Shown piece after piece: positions 1-2,869 of a stretch of DNA of 5,641 bases. A program made the position numbers and the translations under genes. Within the stretch, counting starts at the first letter, position 1. Each line of letters begins with the position of its first letter. The stretch spans positions 1 through 5,641 of the forward strand of contig JANMDV010000212.1 of assembly GCA_031376485.1 (NCBI GenBank), given 5' to 3'. The notes under the pieces are model-generated. The model did no database searches. It saw nothing but the letters and a program-made list of their open reading frames with translations, and was not told where the DNA came from. The stretch is from CALMEC01 sp031376485 (GTDB taxonomy: Bacteria; Actinomycetota; Thermoleophilia; Miltoncostaeales; Miltoncostaeaceae).

Positions 1-362
1 ACGCAGTCGCCGAAGGCTGCGCACACCTGGCGGGCCCGGATGCGCACCAGGTCCATCACCTCGGTCGTCGGGACGAACGGGTCAGCCAGGCCTCGACCGT
101 CGGCGCCAACTGCTGCGCGGACGACCCCGCGGACAGAGCCCACCACGACGCGGCCGGTCAGGGCCGGCTGCCCCTCCAGCTCAGCCAGCTGCGCGAGCGC
201 AGGCGCATCGGCCTGGACCGCCTCACGGATGACGATGCCGTCAGCCGCCCTGGCGCGGCTGACGCGCAACGAGCGCGCGAGACGGGCACGATCGGCCTCG
301 GCCATCAGCTCGCGGGCGCGCGTCCGCCCAAGCTCGATTCGGATGTTCGGGTTGTTCATCAT
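1..362 (-). CDS. Hypothetical protein, N-terminal part, GNAT-like actinobacterial family
   Basis: An open frame of 120 codons starts at the ATG at 360-362 and runs off the left edge with no stop; the C-terminus is missing. A second ATG follows directly at 357-359. A ribosome binding site (GGGAG, 372-376) lies 9 nt before the first ATG, and a good promoter lies upstream, so the start is well supported. Residues 15-40 are a basic, Arg/Ala-rich helix (RARELMAEADRARLARSL). Residues 43-65 (IVIREAVQADAPALAQLAEL) look like the first strand and helix of a GNAT acyltransferase fold, residues 70-86 look like two short strands, and residues 93-112 carry an ADPFVPTTEVMDL motif. From memory, short proteins with this order are common in Solirubrobacterales and related actinobacteria and have no known function. 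No acetyl-CoA binding loop is visible, so catalysis should not be assumed. The gene diverges from the CGNR regulator gene and may share control with it. Confidence 0.72.
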   Translation of the reverse strand, partial: MMNNPNIRIELGRTRARELMAEADRARLARSLRVSRARAADGIVIREAVQADAPALAQLAELEGQPALTGRVVVGSVRGVVRAAVGADGRGLADPFVPTTEVMDLVRIRARQVCAAFGDC

Positions 363-370
363 CAGCTCAC

Positions 371-376
371 GCTCCC
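371..376 (-). promoter_or_regulatory. Ribosome binding site of the left-edge gene
   Basis: Reading leftward, the sequence is GGGAGC followed shortly by ATG. The GGGAG core (372-376) is complementary to the 16S anti-Shine-Dalgarno and sits 9 nt before the ATG at 362, or 12 nt before the second ATG at 359. This favours the first ATG. Confidence 0.6.
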
Positions 377-385
377 AATCGTTCA

Positions 386-410
386 AACCAGTAACAGCAG
401 TTTACCGGTT
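386..410. promoter_or_regulatory. Candidate operator: 25-bp dyad over the leftward -10
   Basis: AACCAGTAA (386-394) and TTACCGGTT (402-410) are inverted copies with one mismatch, separated by 7 bp. The dyad covers the -10 element and predicted start of the leftward promoter, where a bound repressor would block transcription. A third half-site copy, ACCAGT followed by CAA (418-426), lies exactly 31 bp from the first ACCAGT (387), close to three helical turns, and overlaps the -35. This arrangement is typical of a regulator-binding site. The cognate regulator is unknown; the adjacent CGNR protein is an obvious but unproven candidate. Confidence 0.45.
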
Positions 411-426
411 CGCACACACCAGTCAA
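399..426 (-). promoter_or_regulatory. Sigma-70-type promoter for the left-edge gene
   Basis: On the minus strand a TTGACT -35 element (421-426) is followed by a 16-bp spacer and a TAAACT -10 element (399-404). Both are close to the housekeeping consensus, and the -10 fits the actinobacterial TANNNT form. Transcription would start near 390-393, giving a leader of about 30 nt that contains the GGGAG ribosome binding site. The -10 lies inside a 25-bp dyad that could be an operator. No experimental support exists in the sequence itself. Confidence 0.55.
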
Positions 427-432
427 ACGCTA

Positions 433-459
433 TTGCTGGTTGTCTTGATGCGCTACGCT
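433..459 (+). promoter_or_regulatory. Probable promoter for the CGNR gene, giving a leaderless mRNA
   Basis: A TACGCT element (454-459) fits the actinobacterial TANNNT -10 and ends 7 nt before the ATG at 467, so transcription would start at or next to that ATG. A TTGCTG (433-438) with a short 15-bp spacer is a possible -35, but the spacing is poor. No purine-rich ribosome binding site precedes either ATG (461 or 467), which agrees with leaderless translation, a common mode in actinobacteria. Confidence 0.42.
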
Positions 460-466
460 AATGGTC

Positions 467-1030
467 ATGAACGCTGTCGGTTCCGACGTGGAGCTTGTCC
501 AGAGCTTTGTCAACACCGTCAACTTGGAGGAAGGGCCCGACGCGCTCGCGAGCCCTCGGGACCTTCGGTCGTGGCTGGCCGGAGCGGGGCTCCCGCTGCC
601 GGGGCGTGCGCCTCTGAACCGCGATGACCTCCACCGTGTGATCGCAGTCCGTGAGGCCTTGCGCGATCTGGTCGGCGTCAACATGGGCGTGGCCCTCCCC
701 GCCGACGCCTATGCCGTGCTGCAGGACGCAGCGAAGCGGGCGGACGTGTCTGTCCGCTTTCGGCCCGACGGATCCACCGTCACCGAGTCCGCTGCAACCG
801 GCGTCGACGGCGCAGTGGGGAGGATCCTCGCCGCTGCGCACCGGGCGATGGATCGCGGCACCTGGTCCCAGCTCAAGCTCTGCGGGCGGGACTGCTGCCG
901 CTGGGCGTTCCTCGACACGTCCAAGAACAAGTCCAAGCGCTGGTGCTCGATGGAGACGTGTGGCAACCGCGAGAAGGGCGAGGCGTTCCGCCATCGCCAT
1001 CGGCAACCGGCCGAACCGCCGGCGTCTTAG
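467..1030 (+). CDS. ABATE/CGNR zinc-finger protein, putative transcription regulator
   Basis: The 187-residue product has the full layout of the ABATE plus CGNR zinc-finger family. Its N-terminal part contains the usual short FVNTV motif (residues 14-18), followed by an Arg/Leu/Ala-rich helical domain with LHRVIAVREALRDLV near residues 55-69. The C-terminal zinc finger spans about residues 139-170, with cysteines at 139, 143, 144, 160 and 165. The finger reads C-x3-CC, then WAFLDTSKNKSKRWCSMETC, ending in the diagnostic CGNR at 165-168. The family is described as putative stress-induced transcription regulators, with the finger the presumed DNA-binding part; ligand and targets are unknown. 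I chose the ATG at 467 because a TACGCT -10 sits 7 nt upstream and no ribosome binding site is visible; the in-frame ATG at 461 adds two residues. The gene diverges from the left-edge gene and converges on the acidic repeat protein gene. The family call is firm; the target is inferred only from position. Confidence 0.9.
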   Translation: MNAVGSDVELVQSFVNTVNLEEGPDALASPRDLRSWLAGAGLPLPGRAPLNRDDLHRVIAVREALRDLVGVNMGVALPADAYAVLQDAAKRADVSVRFRPDGSTVTESAATGVDGAVGRILAAAHRAMDRGTWSQLKLCGRDCCRWAFLDTSKNKSKRWCSMETCGNREKGEAFRHRHRQPAEPPAS

Positions 1031-1035
1031 GAAGT

Positions 1036-1192
1036 GTCAATGAATGACTACTACGGCGGAGGGCGAGCGAAAACTCAAAGTCACGGCGGTGTCCGCGAGC
1101 CTCACCGCTATCGGGCATAACGGCGATCTCGCGGACGCCGTATGGCGACGGTTTGCAGCCGCCAAACGTCGTAGTAGTTCATAGACGCTGAC
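1036..1192. repeat. 157-nt imperfect palindrome (MITE-like or structured RNA)
   Basis: The segment is an imperfect inverted repeat around position 1114. The ends are GTCA (1036-1039) and TGAC (1189-1192). Inward, ACTACTACG (1047-1055) pairs with CGTAGTAGT (1170-1178). Next, 1086-1099 pairs with 1128-1141 over 14 positions, 12 Watson-Crick and two G-T, with GTCCGCGAG (1091-1099) perfect. The centre folds as CCG-x-TAT (1105-1111) with ATA-x-CGG (1117-1123) around a 5-nt loop. The right arm can alternatively form its own hairpin (1146-1171, nine pairs with one bulged G). The layout, just after a stop codon and between converging genes, suits a miniature inverted-repeat element or a structured 3' end. 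A CTTA at 1026-1029 and 1192-1195 could be a target duplication but is too short to trust. No transposase is present. Confidence 0.5.
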
Positions 1193-1198
1193 TTAACG

Positions 1199-1230
1199 AC
1201 ATCGGGCTCCCTGGTGGAGGAGCCCGATGT
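1199..1230. terminator. Stem-loop, probable bidirectional terminator
   Basis: ACATCGGGCTCC (1199-1210) and GGAGCCCGATGT (1219-1230) form a perfect 12-bp GC-rich stem with an 8-nt loop. It lies between the end of the CGNR gene (plus) and the end of the acidic repeat protein gene (minus), exactly where converging transcripts should stop. Neither side has a strong T-run (GTTCAGTGGTTCTCTT on the plus side), so it is an imperfect intrinsic terminator, as is common in high-GC actinobacteria. It could serve both directions. Confidence 0.7.
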
Positions 1231-1269
1231 GTTCAGTGGTTCTCTTGACGCCGTTTCCGACGAGGCTGC

Positions 1270-1926
1270 TTACTCGTTGCGGTCGAGCGTTCCGTCGTTG
1301 TCGTCGTCGTTGTCGCGGCCGTTCGAGCGGCCGTCGTTGTCGCGGTCGGTGTCGATGCCGTCACGGACGCGGTCGTTGTCATCGTCGTTGTCGCGGCTGT
1401 CAGAGATACCGTCGTTGTCGTCGTCGTTGTCGCGACCGTCGCGGATGGCGTCACCGTCGTCGTCGTTGTCCTTGTTGCTGTTGACGCCGTCGTTGTCCAG
1501 GTCCTTGTCGCTCGCGTCGAGGACACAGTCGTTGTCGTCGTCATTGTCCTTGGTGTCGACGAGACCGTCGTTGTCGTGGTCCAGGTCCTTGCTGTCGGAG
1601 ATGCCGTCGTTGTCATCATCCGTGTCCTTGGCGTCGTGAATGCGATCGTTGTCGTCGTCGGTGTCGACGGCATCACGCGTGCGGTCGCCGTCGTCGTCGC
1701 CATCGTGGGCATCGTCCTTGCCGTCGTCGTCATCGTCGCAATCTTGGTCATCGTCGTCATCGTCGTTCGCGGCGACGAGCACGCCGCTGTCATCGCCCGA
1801 ACTCGCGCTCGATGCGCCACCGGACGAAGCGACTGCGCCGCCGACCGTCGCGAGTGCGCCGACGGCGAGGAACGCCATCAACGTCAGCAAGAGCAGGTGT
1901 CGGCGAATCGTGGTGAGCAATTTCAT
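1270..1926 (-). CDS. Secreted acidic protein with thrombospondin type 3-like calcium-binding repeats
   Basis: The 218-residue product begins with a Sec signal peptide: a basic MKLLTTIRRH, a hydrophobic stretch at about 11-30, and a probable cleavage site after AVA at 31-33. A Ser/Gly/Ala linker (34-48) and a poly-Asp stretch (55-80) follow. Residues 81-210 are ten exact 13-residue repeats of the form DGxxDxxDxDxDN, plus a partial eleventh (211-218). The Asp/Asn spacing matches the DxDxDG calcium loops of thrombospondin type 3 repeats, so the mature protein should bind calcium and stiffen outside the cell. There are only two cysteines (63 and 134), no LPXTG-type signal and no C-terminal membrane segment, so it is probably secreted or loosely surface-bound. 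No enzymatic domain is present. GGAGA (1931-1935) lies 4 nt before the ATG and fixes the start. The gene sits 67 bp downstream of the OB-HD gene on the same strand but is functionally unrelated to it. Confidence 0.85.
   Translation of the reverse strand: MKLLTTIRRHLLLLTLMAFLAVGALATVGGAVASSGGASSASSGDDSGVLVAANDDDDDDQDCDDDDDGKDDAHDGDDDGDRTRDAVDTDDDNDRIHDAKDTDDDNDGISDSKDLDHDNDGLVDTKDNDDDNDCVLDASDKDLDNDGVNSNKDNDDDGDAIRDGRDNDDDNDGISDSRDNDDDNDRVRDGIDTDRDNDGRSNGRDNDDDNDGTLDRNE
1273..1686 (-). repeat. 39-bp tandem repeats (10 full copies plus partial) inside the acidic protein gene
   Basis: Ten consecutive 39-bp units (1297-1686) followed by a partial one encode the 13-residue calcium-binding repeats with no indels. 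Plus-strand DNA is dominated by GTC and GTT triplets (Asp and Asn codons on the coding strand). Units are diverged at the variable positions, so the array is old or under selection rather than a fresh slippage product. Low complexity makes the opposite strand open in several frames. Confidence 0.85.
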
Positions 1927-1959
1927 GAAATCTCCGTCCTTGGGTGCGGGGTGTCTGGG

Positions 1960-1986
1960 AATACCACGCCCGACGACCCCGGTTCC
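1960..1986 (-). promoter_or_regulatory. Possible ECF-sigma promoter for the acidic repeat protein
   Basis: On the minus strand GGAACC (1981-1986) matches the conserved GGAAC -35 core of many extracytoplasmic-function sigma promoters. A 16-bp spacer leads to GTATT (1960-1964). Transcription would start around 1950-1955 and give a leader of about 25-30 nt with the GGAGA ribosome binding site. The -10 match is weak and the -35 motif can occur by chance, so this is only a suggestion. It would make an envelope-stress link plausible for an exported protein. Confidence 0.25.
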
Positions 1987-1993
1987 TTACAGC

Positions 1994-2869
1994 TTAATCG
2001 TCGATCGGCCCGGGGCCTTCGAGACGGGCCTTGACGCCCACCTCAAGGCTGTTGATCCGCCACAGGGCGAGCGCCTCGGGACTCGCGCCGCCGGGGCCCT
2101 GCCCTGCCGGCGGCCCGTGGTGCCACGCGATCGCGTGGAGCACCCCCAGCCGGTGATCGACGGCGAGCCCCGCCCGCCGTGCGGCCGCGTCGACGATCTG
2201 GTGGCCGATCGCGATGTGCCCCAGCAGGCGCCCCTCGTCGGTCAACTCGAACGTGGCGCCGAGCCGCCAGCCACGGATGTGGCCCACGTCGTGCAGGATC
2301 GCCGCGACCAGCAGCAGGTCGACGTTGAGGCGCGGGTGCCACTGGCACAGCGTCTGGGCGAGCGACGCCGTACCGACCGTGTGCTCGAGCAGCCCGCCCT
2401 GGTAGGCGTGGTGGCCCGACCGGGTACACGGCGCGGTCAGCCACCCGGCTGCCAACTCCCGATCGTCCAGCACCGCCATCGTCAACGCCGCCAGCTTGGC
2501 GTCAGCGATCTCGCTCGCCAGGTGGACCGCAAAACCCATCAGCTCGTCCGGCTCACGATGGCTGCGCGGCAAGAACTCCTCGGCCCCAATCTCGTCGCCG
2601 GCCGGACGGATGTGACGCACCCGCACCACCGGCCGCCCCTGGCGTTGGATGACCTGACCGGCCACGCGCACCCGATCTCCCGTCTCGAACTGTGCCGCGA
2701 AGAAGTCGGGCTGGTCGAAGACGAACGCCCCGATCGCGCCACTCGCATCCGCCAGCGTCAACGCCAGGTACGGGTCACCTTGCCGCGACAGTCGTCGCTC
2801 TTTCTTTCGCACCGCGTAGACGCCCTCGACGGGTTGGCCCACTTCCAGCCCGGACACGACACTGCTCAT
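1994..2869 (-). CDS. YhaM-like protein: OB-fold plus HD-domain 3'-5' exonuclease or phosphohydrolase
   Basis: The 291-residue product has the two-domain layout of the YhaM family. An OB-fold nucleic-acid-binding domain covers about residues 9-90 (DPYLALTLADASGAIGAFVF at 32-51, then GDRVRVAGQVIQRQGRPVV). An HD domain covers about 150-285: HHAYQGGLLEHT (153-164, metal His163), ILHDVG (191-196, His193 and Asp194), LLGHIAIGH (215-223) and AWHHG (248-252). B. subtilis YhaM degrades RNA and single-stranded DNA from the 3' end with metal ions, so this protein probably acts on single-stranded ends in the cytoplasm. Near the end, where YhaM has an Asp in LHxxDxLD, this protein has WRINSLE with Asn273, so metal binding may differ. 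The ATG at 2867-2869 overlaps the upstream TGA as ATGA and follows GAGGGA; a GTG at 2887 would add six residues and a longer overlap. Translational coupling to the helicase-nuclease suggests a shared repair role. Confidence 0.84.
   Translation of the reverse strand: MSSVVSGLEVGQPVEGVYAVRKKERRLSRQGDPYLALTLADASGAIGAFVFDQPDFFAAQFETGDRVRVAGQVIQRQGRPVVRVRHIRPAGDEIGAEEFLPRSHREPDELMGFAVHLASEIADAKLAALTMAVLDDRELAAGWLTAPCTRSGHHAYQGGLLEHTVGTASLAQTLCQWHPRLNVDLLLVAAILHDVGHIRGWRLGATFELTDEGRLLGHIAIGHQIVDAAARRAGLAVDHRLGVLHAIAWHHGPPAGQGPGGASPEALALWRINSLEVGVKARLEGPGPIDD

Noticed and set aside
40..627. 195-codon plus-strand frame
   Set aside because: It crosses the divergent promoter region and overlaps both the left-edge gene and the CGNR gene; the composition is Arg/Ser/Ala-rich with no family features.
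1214..1639. Ser/Leu-rich plus-strand frame of 141 codons with repetitive SLSSSLS units
   Set aside because: It is the mirror image of the Asp/Asn codons of the calcium-binding repeats; the minus strand has a signal peptide, a ribosome binding site and a known repeat family.
1297..1686. Regular 39-bp repeats considered as a CRISPR array
   Set aside because: There are no unique spacers between identical repeats; the units are contiguous, diverged and in frame, encoding Asp-rich calcium loops.
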